Source: Erythrobacter sp. | GTDB lineage: Bacteria; Pseudomonadota; Alphaproteobacteria; Sphingomonadales; Sphingomonadaceae | Direction of reading: 5' to 3' | Assembly: GCA_024642565.1 (NCBI GenBank) | Contig: JAHEAV010000009.1 | Location: 21,611 to 85,610 of the forward strand | Length of the DNA: 64,000 nucleotides | Shown: positions 16,169 through 26,031 of the stretch, piece by piece | How the letters are laid out: the number at the start of each line of letters is the position of its first letter | Position numbering within the stretch: position 1 is the first letter of the stretch | Position numbers and translations under genes: made by a program | The notes under the pieces: generated by a model | What the model saw: only the letters and a program-made list of their open reading frames with translations | Told to the model about the DNA's origin: nothing | Databases searched by the model: none

Positions 16169-17251
16169 ATGTTCGAAAAATACTTCTCCCAGAACACGAC
16201 AATCGCCTGGCCCCAGATCGCCGCTTCCGCAATCGCAGTCACATTTGTCGTAGCCGCAGCCTTGGTATTGCACCGGGTGCTGTTCACGATATTGCGGCGC
16301 ATTGCCAATCTATCCGCCACCCCCGTAGACGGAATGGTGTTCGACCGGCTCCACAGCCCGCTGCGCTGGTCCTTCGTTGCCATCGGTATTTCAGTGCTTT
16401 CGGCGCATGACGCCGAAATTGCTTCTGTATGGAATATCCTGTCGGCCTTTGCCGTACCCGCGCTGCTTGGCTGGGTTACGCTATCGATTACCCGCGCCTT
16501 CACCGATACGCTCGATTACAAGGCAGAAATATCCGAAGACCCGGTCGCTGCGCGTAGCCGCAAGACCAGGATCGCAATCCTGTCGCGCACCGCCACCTTT
16601 GCCATTGTCGTGGTTACAGTCGGCCTGATGCTGTTCGCGATTCCGGCCGTGCGCCAGATCGGGGTGACCTTGATGGCTTCGGCCGGTCTTGCGGCCCTGG
16701 CCGTGGGTGCAGCGGCCCAGCCCGCGCTCAAATCGCTTATCGCAGGTCTGCAGATGGCAATCACCGAACCAATTCGCCTGGGGGATCTTGTGGTGGTGGA
16801 CGGTCAGACCGGCCGCGTCGAGGAAATCCGCATGAGTTTTGTCATCGTGCGCACATGGGACGAACGCTCTGTCATTGTGCCGACATCCCGTTTTATCGAC
16901 AGCAGTTTTGAAAATTGGTCGCGCAAGAATGAAATGCTGTCCGGGCCAGTATTCCTGCACCTTGACCCCGCCGCCGAAGTCTCGCGGATTCGCGCCGAAT
17001 TCGAACGCTTCGTTGCCAGCCGGCCGGATTGGGACAAGCGCACGGCCACTCTGGTTATGACCGCGGCCCATCCGGAAAGCATCGAACTGCGCCTGGCGGT
17101 CAGTTCGGCCACCATCGGCGAATTGTTCAATTTACGCTGCGCCGTCCGCGAACACATGGTCGAATGGTTGCGCATGGAAATGCCGCACGCCTTGATCCGG
17201 CACCGGCTGGAAGTCGAAGCCGCCAACGCGCGTGTGATAGGTACGGAATAG
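16169..17251 (+). CDS. MscS family mechanosensitive channel
   Basis: A 360-aa protein with several N-terminal membrane helices, then the pore-lining helix and beta domain: LMASAGLAALAVGAAAQPALKSL, followed by ITEPIRLGDLVVVDGQTGRVEEI and RTWDERSVIVPTSRFID. The Ala/Gly-rich TM3 is the MscS signature. It opens under membrane tension to release solutes during osmotic downshock. It converges on the CDC48 gene with only a 5-bp gap, and no terminator is visible between them. Confidence 0.92.
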   Translation: MFEKYFSQNTTIAWPQIAASAIAVTFVVAAALVLHRVLFTILRRIANLSATPVDGMVFDRLHSPLRWSFVAIGISVLSAHDAEIASVWNILSAFAVPALLGWVTLSITRAFTDTLDYKAEISEDPVAARSRKTRIAILSRTATFAIVVVTVGLMLFAIPAVRQIGVTLMASAGLAALAVGAAAQPALKSLIAGLQMAITEPIRLGDLVVVDGQTGRVEEIRMSFVIVRTWDERSVIVPTSRFIDSSFENWSRKNEMLSGPVFLHLDPAAEVSRIRAEFERFVASRPDWDKRTATLVMTAAHPESIELRLAVSSATIGELFNLRCAVREHMVEWLRMEMPHALIRHRLEVEAANARVIGTE

Positions 17252-17256
17252 CCTCT

Positions 17257-19563
17257 CTAGCTGTGCTTCTTGTCGCGCGTTGATTCAACCATCCCGTCAA
17301 AAACAAAGCCGATCGGATTGACCTCTGCAGCGCGTTTTTTCAGCTCGCCGCGCATACTCTTGTATTCGGCCTCCATCTGCTCGGTAACCGTTGCACGCGA
17401 ATCATCGAGTGCCTTGGCGAAGTCAGCGGCGCTAACCCGCTTAACGCCGCCGCCTGCGCGGCGCAGAGCGTTGAGGCCAGCCCTGCGGACGACATCCTCC
17501 AGATCGGCCCCGGTGAAGCGGTCGGTCTTCGCCGCGACATCCTTCAGCTTCACATCCTTGCCCAGCGGCATGTTCCGGGTGTGGATCTTGAGGATATGCT
17601 CCCGGCCCGGTTCGTCCGGTGTGCCGACATAGACCAGTTCATCGAACCGCCCCGGCCGCAACAGCGCCGGATCGACCAGCGTTGGCCGGTTGGTCGCGCC
17701 AATCACCACCACGGACTGCAATTCCTCCAGCCCGTCCATTTCGGCAAGGATAGTGTTCACCACACGCCCGGTTACTTGCGGTTCGCCCTGACCACTACCG
17801 CGGGCCGGGACCAGCGAGTCAATCTCGTCGATAAAGATCACGCAGGGTGCAACTGCCCGGGCACGAGCGAACATCCGGGCGATCTGCTGCTCGCTTTCAC
17901 CATACCATTTTGACAGAAGGTCAGAGCTTTTCATGGAAATGAAATTGGCCTCGGCCTCCTTCGCCACCGCCTTCGCCAGCAAGGTCTTGCCGGTGCCGGG
18001 TGGGCCATAGAGCAGGAAACCCTTGGCGGGACGGATGCCGAGGCGGCGGAAGGCTTCGGCATTTTTGAGCGGCAGTTCGATGCCCTCTTTCAGCTTGTCG
18101 ACCGCGTCTGCCACGCCGCCGATATCATCCCAGTTTACGTTGGGCACCTGCACCATAACCTCACGCATGGCGCTGGGCTGGATGCGCCGCAATGCGCTGA
18201 GGAAATCTTCGCGGGTAACGCAAAGTTCCTCCAGCACTTCTGGTGGGATTGTGCGTTCATCGAGATCGATCTTGTGCATGATCCCGCGCACAGCATCAAT
18301 CGCCGCTTCCCGGGCCAGAGCAGCAAGGTCGGCTCCGACAAAGCCATGCGTAACCCGGGCCAGTTCGGCAAGATCGACCTTATCGCCCAGCGGCATCCCG
18401 CGCGTGTGGATCGCCAGGATTTCCCGGCGCCCTTTCGCATCGGGCACTCCGATCACGATTTCACGGTCAAATCGTCCCGGGCGCCGCAGGGCCTCGTCGA
18501 TTGCGTCTGGCCGATTGGTGGCCGCGATCACCACCAGATTGGAACGTGCGGCCAGACCGTCCATCAGCGTCAGCAACTGCGCAACCAGCCGCTTTTCCGC
18601 CTCACCATGCACCTGTGTGCGCTTGGGTGCGATCGAATCGATTTCATCGATGAAAATAATCGCCGGTGCCGCCCGGGTCGCTTCCTCGAACACTTCGCGC
18701 AAACGCTTCTCGCTCTCACCATAACCGGACCCCATGATCTCCGGGCCGTTGATCGTGAAGAATTCCGCATCGCTTTCGTTGGCGACAGCTTGGGCCAGGC
18801 GGGTTTTGCCGGTTCCCGGCGGGCCGTGCAGCAACACTCCCTTGGGCGGATCAACACCAAGGCGGGTGAACAATTCCGGATAGCGCAGAGGCAATTCAAC
18901 CATTTCGCGCAACTGTTGAATCGTGTCCTGCATACCGCCGACATCATCATAATTGACCACCGCACGGCCATCGCGCGGCTCTTCGAACTCGGCGCGAAGT
19001 TCAACTTCGGTGTTCTCGTCGATATGGACGATACCCTTTGGCGCGGTGGAAACCACGGTCAGGCGGATTTGCGTAAGCGCATAGGCCGGCGTGTTGAACA
19101 TACGCCGCACTTCAGGCGGCATGTTCTGCACAGGCTGCTGCCCCGTGGTGGCAACCAGATCGCCCGCGACAACGGGCCGCCGGAAGAAATTGCGCTTCAG
19201 CGCCTGGGTCGGCCCCTGAAGCCGCATCTCGCGCTGCGCCGGCGCGAAGACGACGCGGGTTGCGGGGCGCGATGTGGCAACCACAATCGTTACATGTTCG
19301 CCAGAGCCGACTTCGGCATTGCCGCGTTGGAGACCGTCCAGCCTGACGATTTCGAGCGCCTGATCCTCGTCATAGGCAGACATGGCGATTGCCGGCGTGC
19401 TGCGTTTGCCGGTGATTTCCACCACATCGCCTTCGGTGATACCCAATGCCTGAAAGGCTGACCGCGGCAGCCGGGCGATGCCCTGGCCGCTCTCCTCTTG
19501 CCGCGCCGCGGCTACCTGCAGCCGCACTTTCTTCTCGTCTACCAAGGCTTCGGTTTCCGCCAT
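17257..19563 (-). CDS. CDC48/VCP-type AAA+ ATPase
   Basis: A 768-aa double-ring AAA ATPase. An N-terminal double-psi barrel ([19 protein letters not shown]) precedes two AAA modules. D1 has Walker [14 protein letters not shown] and Walker [15 protein letters not shown]2 has [13 protein letters not shown] and [13 protein letters not shown] with arginine-finger segments TNRPD/TNRPT. This is the architecture of archaeal and eukaryotic p97, which unfolds proteins. It is found in some bacteria including sphingomonads. The 133 bp upstream are followed by a minus-strand terminator and small-RNA-like unit, so its own promoter should lie in that gap unless it is controlled by read-through. Confidence 0.93.
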   Translation of the reverse strand: MAETEALVDEKKVRLQVAAARQEESGQGIARLPRSAFQALGITEGDVVEITGKRSTPAIAMSAYDEDQALEIVRLDGLQRGNAEVGSGEHVTIVVATSRPATRVVFAPAQREMRLQGPTQALKRNFFRRPVVAGDLVATTGQQPVQNMPPEVRRMFNTPAYALTQIRLTVVSTAPKGIVHIDENTEVELRAEFEEPRDGRAVVNYDDVGGMQDTIQQLREMVELPLRYPELFTRLGVDPPKGVLLHGPPGTGKTRLAQAVANESDAEFFTINGPEIMGSGYGESEKRLREVFEEATRAAPAIIFIDEIDSIAPKRTQVHGEAEKRLVAQLLTLMDGLAARSNLVVIAATNRPDAIDEALRRPGRFDREIVIGVPDAKGRREILAIHTRGMPLGDKVDLAELARVTHGFVGADLAALAREAAIDAVRGIMHKIDLDERTIPPEVLEELCVTREDFLSALRRIQPSAMREVMVQVPNVNWDDIGGVADAVDKLKEGIELPLKNAEAFRRLGIRPAKGFLLYGPPGTGKTLLAKAVAKEAEANFISMKSSDLLSKWYGESEQQIARMFARARAVAPCVIFIDEIDSLVPARGSGQGEPQVTGRVVNTILAEMDGLEELQSVVVIGATNRPTLVDPALLRPGRFDELVYVGTPDEPGREHILKIHTRNMPLGKDVKLKDVAAKTDRFTGADLEDVVRRAGLNALRRAGGGVKRVSAADFAKALDDSRATVTEQMEAEYKSMRGELKKRAAEVNPIGFVFDGMVESTRDKKHS

Positions 19564-19694
19564 CAGGGGCTTGCTCCTGCTATCGTTCCGGTCTCTGTCG
19601 AATCCTAGCTAGGTACCCATGGCGGCGTATGCAAACGAAGCTTGGTCTGATCGGCTGCAGGAACGGATGAATTGCCGCCGGATTGCACAACACA

Positions 19695-19852
19695 GAAAAA
19701 AGGCCCGGTCGTTGCCGACCGGGCCTGAAAAGTCTTGGGAGAGGATGCCTAAAAGGCCTGTTCTCTATGTCGGCGAACCATTTTTTGTGCAAGTGCGAAA
19801 AGCGCAGTAGGTGTTGCGTATTATGCAACACTCAGTTTAAACTGATTCAATA
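19695..19852 (-). ncRNA. Candidate small RNA or cdc48 5' leader (about 158 nt) with own promoter and terminator
   Basis: The AT-rich gap contains, on the minus strand, an extended -10 (TGTTATAAT, 19859-19867), then a palindrome TCAGTTTAAACTGA, a perfect 7-bp hairpin GTGTTGC/GCAACAC, a single-stranded stretch with CATCCTCTCCCAAG (anti-Shine-Dalgarno-like) and a terminator hairpin with U-tract. A 10-codon ORF (MVRRHREQAF) lies inside without a ribosome site. Either it is a free small RNA or an attenuated leader of the CDC48 gene. No Rfam family was recognised. Confidence 0.6.
19696..19726 (-). terminator. Rho-independent terminator upstream of the CDC48 gene
   Basis: Perfect 10-bp GC-rich stem AGGCCCGGTC/GACCGGGCCT with a 6-nt loop; on the minus strand it is followed by six T. 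It lies before, not after, the nearest minus-strand coding gene, which is why a small transcript or attenuator is inferred. Confidence 0.88.
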
Positions 19853-19858
19853 GATTGT

Positions 19859-19887
19859 ATTATAACACTCTTTTTTCGGCACTAAGC
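19859..19887 (-). promoter_or_regulatory. Extended -10 promoter of the candidate small RNA
   Basis: The minus strand reads TGTTATAATAC: a perfect TATAAT (19864-19859) preceded by TGn, with only a weak -35 (CTTAGT/TTAGTG) 15-16 bp further up. The predicted transcription start is near 19852. Confidence 0.55.
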
Positions 19888-20039
19888 CGGGATTGCGGAA
19901 TAAAAATTCCTTTCCCAATGGTTGCTGTTGCATCGCACCATATTTATGCCCTTCAATGCTGGGCAAGACAGACTATCGCGCCGAGGGGTGACAGCGATGT
20001 GGCCCTGCTCTAGAAAAATGCCGATTGACTGGAGATTCC

Positions 20040-20747
20040 ATGAACAAGATTTTCCCTGACGCCGCATCCGCTCTCGACGGAGTTCTGGCTGACAATATGC
20101 TGATTGCTTCGGGCGGCTTTGGCCTCTGCGGCATACCCGAACGCCTGCTCGATGCGATCCGCGACAGCGGCGTAACCGGCCTGACCTTTGCCAGCAACAA
20201 CGCCGGCATCGATAATGAAGGGATCGGCAAGCTGCTGCGCACCCGACAAGTCAAGAAGATGATCTCCTCCTATGTCGGGGAAAACAAGGAGTTTGAAAGG
20301 CAGTTCCTCGCAGGCGAACTTGAGGTCGAATTTTGCCCCCAGGGAACCCTTGCCGAACGGATGCGTGCGGGCGGCGCCGGTATTCCCGGTTTCTACACCA
20401 AGACCGGCGTCGGCACCCAAGTTGCTGAAGGCAAGGAAGTGAAACGCTTCAATGGCGAGGATTACATCCTCGAAGAAGGCATTTTCGCCGATCTGGCCAT
20501 CGTCAAGGCGTGGAAGGCCGATGAAACCGGCAACCTCGTCTTCCGCAAAACGGCGCGCAATTTCAATCTGCCCGCCGCGACATGTGGCAAGGTATGCCTG
20601 GTCGAAGTTGAAGAAATTGTTCCTGTCGGCAGCCTCAATCCGGACTGCATCCATTTGCCCGGTGTCTATGTCCAACGGATGATCGTTGGCGCGCCATATG
20701 ACAAGCAAATCGAATTTCGAACGGTGCGCGAAAGGGAGTCGGCTTGA
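20040..20747 (+). CDS. scoA: 3-oxoacid CoA-transferase subunit A
   Basis: The 235-aa alpha subunit has [12 protein letters not shown] near the N-terminus, [15 protein letters not shown], and [15 protein letters not shown], typical of succinyl-CoA:3-ketoacid CoA-transferases. It pairs with subunit B to move CoA from succinyl-CoA to acetoacetate. ATG 20040 is chosen over 20025 because GGAG sits 5 nt before it. Its TGA overlaps the scoB ATG by one base, ensuring equal subunit supply. Confidence 0.93.
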   Translation: MNKIFPDAASALDGVLADNMLIASGGFGLCGIPERLLDAIRDSGVTGLTFASNNAGIDNEGIGKLLRTRQVKKMISSYVGENKEFERQFLAGELEVEFCPQGTLAERMRAGGAGIPGFYTKTGVGTQVAEGKEVKRFNGEDYILEEGIFADLAIVKAWKADETGNLVFRKTARNFNLPAATCGKVCLVEVEEIVPVGSLNPDCIHLPGVYVQRMIVGAPYDKQIEFRTVRERESA

Positions 20748-21412
20748 TGACCGTCGATAATAATCAAACCAAGGGCTGGACCCGTGACGAGATGGCAGCC
20801 CGTGCCGCACGCGAGCTTCAAGACGGATATTACGTCAATCTTGGCATCGGCATTCCCACGCTGGTCGCCAATCACATTCCGGCAGACATGCATGTGACCT
20901 TGCAGTCCGAAAATGGAATGCTGGGCATCGGCCCCTTCCCCTATGATGACGAGGTCGATGCTGATCTGATCAATGCCGGCAAGCAGACCATCAGCGAATT
21001 GCCCAACAGTGCCTATTTCGACAGCGCGGCCAGCTTTGCCATGATTCGTGGCGGACACATCGACCTGACTGTGCTCGGCGCCATGGAAGTGGCCGAAAAT
21101 GGCGATATTGCCAACTGGATGGTCCCGGGCAAGATGATCAAGGGCATGGGCGGCGCGATGGACCTTGTCGCCGGGGTCAAGAAGATCATCGTGGTGATGG
21201 AACATGTTGCCAAGGATGGCAGCCCCAAATTCATTCCGGAATGCACCCTGCCGCTGACCGGGCGCAATGTGGTGGACATGGTCATCACCGACCTTGCCGT
21301 GTTCCATCGGCCCGACCACCAGAGCCCGTTCGAACTGGTTGAACTTGCCCCTGGGGTCACGGCCGAAGAAGTCGCCGCGAAAACGACTGCCCATTATCTG
21401 GCCAAAGGCTAG
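20747..21412 (+). CDS. scoB: 3-oxoacid CoA-transferase subunit B
   Basis: The 221-aa beta subunit carries the catalytic glutamate in [12 protein letters not shown] and the glycine-rich [14 protein letters not shown]. The ATG 20747 follows GGGAG by 8-9 nt; TTG 20744 is a possible alternative. Together with scoA it links ketone-body or polyhydroxybutyrate turnover to the TCA cycle. The next gene starts 5 bp later, so the glutathione transferase is probably in the same transcript. Confidence 0.93.
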   Translation: MTVDNNQTKGWTRDEMAARAARELQDGYYVNLGIGIPTLVANHIPADMHVTLQSENGMLGIGPFPYDDEVDADLINAGKQTISELPNSAYFDSAASFAMIRGGHIDLTVLGAMEVAENGDIANWMVPGKMIKGMGGAMDLVAGVKKIIVVMEHVAKDGSPKFIPECTLPLTGRNVVDMVITDLAVFHRPDHQSPFELVELAPGVTAEEVAAKTTAHYLAKG

Positions 21413-21416
21413 TGCG

Positions 21417-22100
21417 GTGCCCTACACGCTAATCACCGCCAACCGGAATTACTCAAGCTGGTCCTTGCGGCCATGGGTGCTGATGAAGGCGCTGGGCATT
21501 GATTTTGCCGACCGGATCGAACCTTTTGCCAGCCCGGATAATTACCAGGAATTCCGATCGTTCTCGCCGACCGGACAAGTCCCGGTGTTGCTGGATGGCG
21601 AAAAGGCAGTGTGGGATTCGCTCGGTATCACGCTGTATCTGGCCGATCGGCATGAAGGCATCTGGCCCGCGGATGCCGGGGCACGCAGGTTTGCGCAATG
21701 CGGTGTCAGCGAAATGCATGGCGGCTTTTCCGCCCTGCGCAATCAATGCACCATGAACGTGGGCGTTCGGGTAAAACCCCATCCGCCAGCCGATGCTCTG
21801 AAGCGCGATATCGCCCGGCTGGAAGAACTGTTCACCAAAGGGCTAACGGAATTCGGCGGGCCATGGCTGGCCGGTGCGGAATTTTCTGCGCTTGACGCAT
21901 TCTTTGCGCCCGTGGCTTTTCGCATTCGCACCTATGGCCTTGATGTGGGCGCGGGGCAGGCCTGGACCGAACGCATGCTCGCCCATCCGGCGATGCGGCA
22001 ATGGGAAGATGAAGCGCTGCGCGAAGAATGGCGCGAGATTACGCATGAAGAAGAACTGCGCGCGGCCGGCATGGTAATGGAGGATTTCCGCACACCATAG
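21417..22100 (+). CDS. Glutathione S-transferase family protein
   Basis: A 227-aa protein starting at GTG 21417, 5 bp after scoB. The thioredoxin-like N-domain has ITANRNYSSWSLRPW (S/N-rich catalytic loop) and FSPTGQVPVLLDGEKAVWDSLGI (cis-Pro and glutathione-binding SLG). An all-helical C-domain follows with LAGAEFSALDAFFAPVAFR. The resemblance is to GST proteins of the YfcF/maleylacetoacetate-isomerase-like group. Substrate unknown. Confidence 0.88.
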   Translation: MPYTLITANRNYSSWSLRPWVLMKALGIDFADRIEPFASPDNYQEFRSFSPTGQVPVLLDGEKAVWDSLGITLYLADRHEGIWPADAGARRFAQCGVSEMHGGFSALRNQCTMNVGVRVKPHPPADALKRDIARLEELFTKGLTEFGGPWLAGAEFSALDAFFAPVAFRIRTYGLDVGAGQAWTERMLAHPAMRQWEDEALREEWREITHEEELRAAGMVMEDFRTP

Positions 22101-22122
22101 CCGGGCCAGCGCCCATTCTCCG

Positions 22123-23343
22123 TCAGGTAAGCGCAGCCTTCAAGGCGTCCACCAGATCGGTCCGTTCCCACGGGAAGGCATCGCCTTCTGCAGTCCGGCC
22201 AAAATGGCCATAGGCCGCCGTCTGCCCGTAGATGGGCTTATTGAGCCCCAGATGCGTACGGATACCGCGCGGTGTCAGCCGCACCAGCTGCGGAATTATG
22301 GCCTCGATCCGCCCTTCCTCGACCGTGCCGGTGCCGTGCAAGTCCACATAGATCGACAGCGGTTCAGCCACGCCAATGGCGTAACTCAATTGGATCGTGC
22401 AGCGCCGCGCAAAGCCGGCCGCGACGATATTCTTGGCCAGATATCGGGTGATGTAAGCCGCCGAACGGTCGACCTTGGTTGGATCCTTGCCGCTGAAGGC
22501 GCCGCCGCCATGCGGAGCCGCGCCGCCATAAGTGTCGACGATGATCTTGCGCCCGGTCAAACCGGCGTCGCCATCGGGGCCACCGATCTCGAAACAGCCG
22601 GTCGGATTGATATGATAAACGGTGTTCTCGGTCAGCAATTCCGCGGGCAGCACATCGGCTATCACGCCCTTCACATAGCTGCGCAGCTCGGCATATTTGG
22701 CCTCGTCACCTTCGCCCTTATGGAAGAAATACCCCGGCGCGTGCTGGGTTGAAACGACAATCGCGGTCGCTTCCACCGGACGTTCGTTGGCGTAGCGCAG
22801 CGTTACCTGGCTCTTGGCGTCGGGTTCCAGGAACGGAGCTTTGCCGGACTTGCGATCAGCCGCCATCCGCTCGAGAATCTTGTGGCTGTAATCCAGCGTC
22901 GCGGGCATGAAATCGGGCGTTTCGTCCGAAGCATAACCGAACATGATGCCCTGGTCGCCTGCGCCTTCGTCTTTGTCTTCGGCGGCATCAACCCCTTGCG
23001 CGATATGCGCCGATTGCGGGTGGAGATTGTTTTCAAAGCGGAGCGTTTTCCAGTGAAAGCCGGTCTGTTCATACCCGATCTCGCGCACAGTATCGCGCAC
23101 GGCATTTTCAACTTCTTGCTCTACGCCTTCGGCCCAGTTTCCATCTTCATCCATGATCCCCTTGCCGCGAATTTCCCCGGCAAGAACAACCAACTGCGTC
23201 GTGGTCAGAGTTTCACAGGCAACGCGCGCTTCCGGATCCTTAGCCAAAAACAGATCGACGATGGCATCGGAAATCTGGTCCGAAACCTTGTCAGGGTGGC
23301 CTTCGGAAACGCTTTCGGAGGTGAACAGGAAATTGTTACGCAT
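22123..23343 (-). CDS. metK: S-adenosylmethionine synthetase
   Basis: A 406-aa enzyme starting [19 protein letters not shown], with the family signatures [10 protein letters not shown] and [16 protein letters not shown] (phosphate-binding). It makes SAM from methionine and ATP, the cofactor of ArsM and the radical SAM enzyme elsewhere in the window. ATG 23343 fits the family; the track adds 60 residues that run into the upstream gene. The 65-bp gap to lnt holds an inverted repeat that may be an operator. Confidence 0.97.
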   Translation of the reverse strand: MRNNFLFTSESVSEGHPDKVSDQISDAIVDLFLAKDPEARVACETLTTTQLVVLAGEIRGKGIMDEDGNWAEGVEQEVENAVRDTVREIGYEQTGFHWKTLRFENNLHPQSAHIAQGVDAAEDKDEGAGDQGIMFGYASDETPDFMPATLDYSHKILERMAADRKSGKAPFLEPDAKSQVTLRYANERPVEATAIVVSTQHAPGYFFHKGEGDEAKYAELRSYVKGVIADVLPAELLTENTVYHINPTGCFEIGGPDGDAGLTGRKIIVDTYGGAAPHGGGAFSGKDPTKVDRSAAYITRYLAKNIVAAGFARRCTIQLSYAIGVAEPLSIYVDLHGTGTVEEGRIEAIIPQLVRLTPRGIRTHLGLNKPIYGQTAAYGHFGRTAEGDAFPWERTDLVDALKAALT

Positions 23344-23373
23344 GGTGCCTCGATCTTGGGAGTGGATGCTCCG

Positions 23374-23393
23374 ATATAAAGGAATCTTTATGT
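23374..23393. promoter_or_regulatory. Inverted repeat upstream of metK, candidate operator
   Basis: ATAAAG-GAAT-CTTTAT is a perfect 6-bp inverted repeat with a 4-bp spacer, 33-50 bp upstream of the metK start. It looks like ATAAAG-type palindromes reported from memory for SahR/SamR regulators of methionine genes in proteobacteria; identity is not verified. Confidence 0.45.
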
Positions 23394-23407
23394 GTTGGAA
23401 CGGCTTC

Positions 23408-25006
23408 CTAGCCGCGTCGCTGGCGTGTGGCAACAAGGTATCCGGCCCATGCCACCGCCAGCGCCGCAACAGCCCATGCGAGCGACAGGAAATTGCCCAG
23501 TCGGGCAAACCATGTCGCGGCATGCGCTGGCGGAACAGACCCGTCGATGCGGTCGGCGCGGTGCATGTCTACATGCTGCCTCACTACGCCACCGGCATCG
23601 ATAATCGCGCTGATCCCGGTGGTGGTCGATCGCAAAACAGGCAACCCTTCTTCGATCGCCCGCATTCGCGCCTGGCCCAGATGTTGGGGCGGCCCCCAGC
23701 TACCGAACCAACCATCGTTGGACGGATTGAAAATGTAATCGGGCCGGTGCGCCCGGTCCACAACCTGGCCAGCAAAAGTGATTTCATAGCATATTTGGAT
23801 ACCGGCCTGACCCCACGATCCGAGATCGAGTGTCTGCGGGCCGGGGCCGGGAATAAAATCGAGCGTGCCCGCCACCAATCGGCTCGCCCCCAAGGGTTCG
23901 AGCAGCCAGCGCAGCGCCAGATACTCGCCATAGGGAACAAGGTGTGCCTTGTTGTATCCGCCCACGATTTTGCCATCGGCATCGATCGCGGTAACCGCAT
24001 TATAGGCACCGAACGCCCGGCCGTTCCTGATCGCCAGATCAACAGCGCCGGTCATCAGCAGGCTTCCCGAACCAATGGTCTGGCCAATCCGATAGCGCGC
24101 GAATTCCGGATCACCGGCAGCGGTCATCTGGTTGTAATATCGCTGCGGATATCCGTCTCGCAAATAGTCGGGCACGCCCGATTCCGGCCACAGCACCAGC
24201 CGCCGTTCCGGCGCAGCAACCGGCCGGGAAAGGCGGGCAATGCGCTGAAACTGGATTTCGAATTGCGACGGGTCGTTCAGCGAAGCCTGATCAAGATTGG
24301 GCTGAATCAGGGTGAAGCGAAGTTGCCCGTCCTGCGGCGGCGGAGCCGGCCAATACATGCCGGCGGTCAGCAGTGCAGCCGCCACTAGAGTGAGAACGAA
24401 GCGCCGTTCCGCCAGCAGCATGACCAGTCCCGAACCCACAGCGACCACCAGCCCGGAAAGCGCGTATGTGCCCATCCACGGCAGCAAGGCCGCAAGGCCG
24501 GCCCGATCCCATCCGCCAAGCAGGACCAGTCCGAGCGGGTCCCAGGCATAGCCGGTAAAAACCCAGCTGCGCAGCCATTCAGCGATGGTCCAACATGCTG
24601 CAAAGGCAATTGCGCCGCTTGCCAAGGGCCAAAGGCGGGCGACCCGGTGGGCCGCAGCGCCAGCAATCGCCGGATAGATTGCAAGATAAAGGGATGCCAG
24701 CGGCACGGCCACCCAGCCCAGCATTACCGGCATTTCGGCCTGATAGACAAACGCGGTTGCTATCCAGTTGTTGGCGAGCGTGAAGTGGGCGACACCGAAA
24801 AACCAGCCCAAGATGGCCGCCTCACGCGTCGAAGGTGCGGCACGGATCAGGGCGAACAACCCGCCGATTGCCAACAGAGCTATCGGCCATAGCGCCAGCG
24901 GGGGAAAGCCGGTGGCAACCAGTAAACCAAGCGCAATGGCCAGCCAGCGGGGATGCGCTGCCGCCTGATCCTTTACGGTGCGCGCAATGGCATGAAAATA
25001 ATCCAT
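23408..25006 (-). CDS. lnt: Apolipoprotein N-acyltransferase
   Basis: About 532 aa; several N-terminal membrane helices ([20 protein letters not shown] onward), then a periplasmic nitrilase-like domain with the catalytic Glu/Lys/Cys segments: [27 protein letters not shown] and [15 protein letters not shown]. It adds the third acyl chain to lipoproteins in the inner membrane. ATG 25006 has GAGGTGAG upstream; ATG 25039 is an alternative. It precedes metK by 65 bp on the same strand. Confidence 0.93.
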   Translation of the reverse strand: MDYFHAIARTVKDQAAAHPRWLAIALGLLVATGFPPLALWPIALLAIGGLFALIRAAPSTREAAILGWFFGVAHFTLANNWIATAFVYQAEMPVMLGWVAVPLASLYLAIYPAIAGAAAHRVARLWPLASGAIAFAACWTIAEWLRSWVFTGYAWDPLGLVLLGGWDRAGLAALLPWMGTYALSGLVVAVGSGLVMLLAERRFVLTLVAAALLTAGMYWPAPPPQDGQLRFTLIQPNLDQASLNDPSQFEIQFQRIARLSRPVAAPERRLVLWPESGVPDYLRDGYPQRYYNQMTAAGDPEFARYRIGQTIGSGSLLMTGAVDLAIRNGRAFGAYNAVTAIDADGKIVGGYNKAHLVPYGEYLALRWLLEPLGASRLVAGTLDFIPGPGPQTLDLGSWGQAGIQICYEITFAGQVVDRAHRPDYIFNPSNDGWFGSWGPPQHLGQARMRAIEEGLPVLRSTTTGISAIIDAGGVVRQHVDMHRADRIDGSVPPAHAATWFARLGNFLSLAWAVAALAVAWAGYLVATRQRRG

Positions 25007-25050
25007 CAACGCGTTTCTCACCTCAGGTGCGAATCGCATCAAACGGCATC

Positions 25051-25797
25051 TCAGCCGATCGCTTCGCTGGCTTCACTATCGTTTGTGCGCTTGCGTCGCG
25101 CGCGCAAGGCGGGCTTGCGGGCTGGCGCTTCGTTCGAACCGCCATCATCGCTTTCGGATTTGCCAAATGCAGGTGGAAGCACGGCAATATCGATCTCGCC
25201 ATTGCCGTTAGCGGGTGCCTTCGCCGAACGGGGCTTGCCCGAACTGCGCATGGCACTGCGCGGTTTGCGCGCTGGTTTCTCTGCCACGCTGTCATCGGAA
25301 CGGTCGCCGTCGAAATCGTCGCTATCGCGGTTGCTGCGTCCGCGATCTTGGCCGCCCCGGTCAGCGTTGCCGCGATCTGCGTCGGAACCGTCATCACCGC
25401 GATCATCGTCTTCGTAGCTGGAACCACGCGAGTGGCGGCTACGGCGGTTGTCGTCATCGCCGCGCTCATTGCCCCGCTCATTGCCCCGATCCGGCGATCC
25501 TTCGCCCTGTTCGTCGCGCTTGGCGCGAGCTTCATCCTGGCGGAGCTTGTTATCGTTGATCACGCGGAAATAATGGTCGGCGAATTGCAGGTAATATTCG
25601 GCCTGCACACGGTCCCCATTATGCTGCGCATCCTGGGCCAGCTTCTTGTATTTATCGAGCAGCTGGGGGGCATTACCCCGCGCCCGGCTGTCGATCCGGT
25701 TGATCTGGTTCCCACCACCGCCGCCACCTTGCGGCCGATTATTGCTTCGGCCACGACGTCGGTTGCTGTTACGATTGCTGCTATTGCTGTTATTCAA
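25051..25797 (-). CDS. DUF4167 domain protein, disordered Arg/Asp/Gly-rich tail
   Basis: A 248-aa protein. A basic, Asn/Arg/Gly-rich N-terminus leads to the conserved DUF4167 core at about residues 35-85 (NAPQLLDKYKKLAQDAQHNGDRVQAEYYLQFADHYFRV). About 160 residues of low-complexity charged sequence follow, with repeats such as RGNERG. The domain is widespread in Alphaproteobacteria, its function is unknown, and the composition suggests nucleic-acid binding. Gene order beside prmC-prfA is commonly conserved. The many matching plus-strand ORFs are shadows. Confidence 0.88.
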   Translation of the reverse strand: MNNSNSSNRNSNRRRGRSNNRPQGGGGGGNQINRIDSRARGNAPQLLDKYKKLAQDAQHNGDRVQAEYYLQFADHYFRVINDNKLRQDEARAKRDEQGEGSPDRGNERGNERGDDDNRRSRHSRGSSYEDDDRGDDGSDADRGNADRGGQDRGRSNRDSDDFDGDRSDDSVAEKPARKPRSAMRSSGKPRSAKAPANGNGEIDIAVLPPAFGKSESDDGGSNEAPARKPALRARRKRTNDSEASEAIG

Positions 25798-26031
25798 GGA
25801 AAAATTCTTCCCTCACTAATGTCTGGCGGCGGCAATTACCGGCGCGAGTGACAAAATTTTCAAGCCATGTCCGCCTTAACGCGGTTCATGGTGCCCCATC
25901 TGCAATCACCTTGCGCGGCAAAGCACAAGTTACCTGACAAATGTTGGAGCTAGACCGGGCGGGTGGCGAACACGCCGCAAACCGCTGGTCTTGACATAGA
26001 GGTAGCCACTGCAAACAGGTTTGCCAAGCCC

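Noticed and set aside
18274-19461. 395-aa plus-strand ORF antisense to the CDC48 gene
   Set aside because: Arg/Gly/His-rich shadow with no domain; the minus-strand frame has complete AAA motifs.
19580-19831. 83-aa minus-strand ORF between the CDC48 gene and scoA
   Set aside because: It runs through a perfect terminator and has no ribosome site or domain.
23153-24388. 411-aa plus-strand ORF across metK and lnt
   Set aside because: It spans two well-supported genes and their gap; it is a GC-driven antisense shadow.
25215-25851. Plus-strand hydrophobic ORFs opposite DUF4167
   Set aside because: They arise from the complementary strand of Arg/Asp/Gly-rich codons and are not real membrane proteins.
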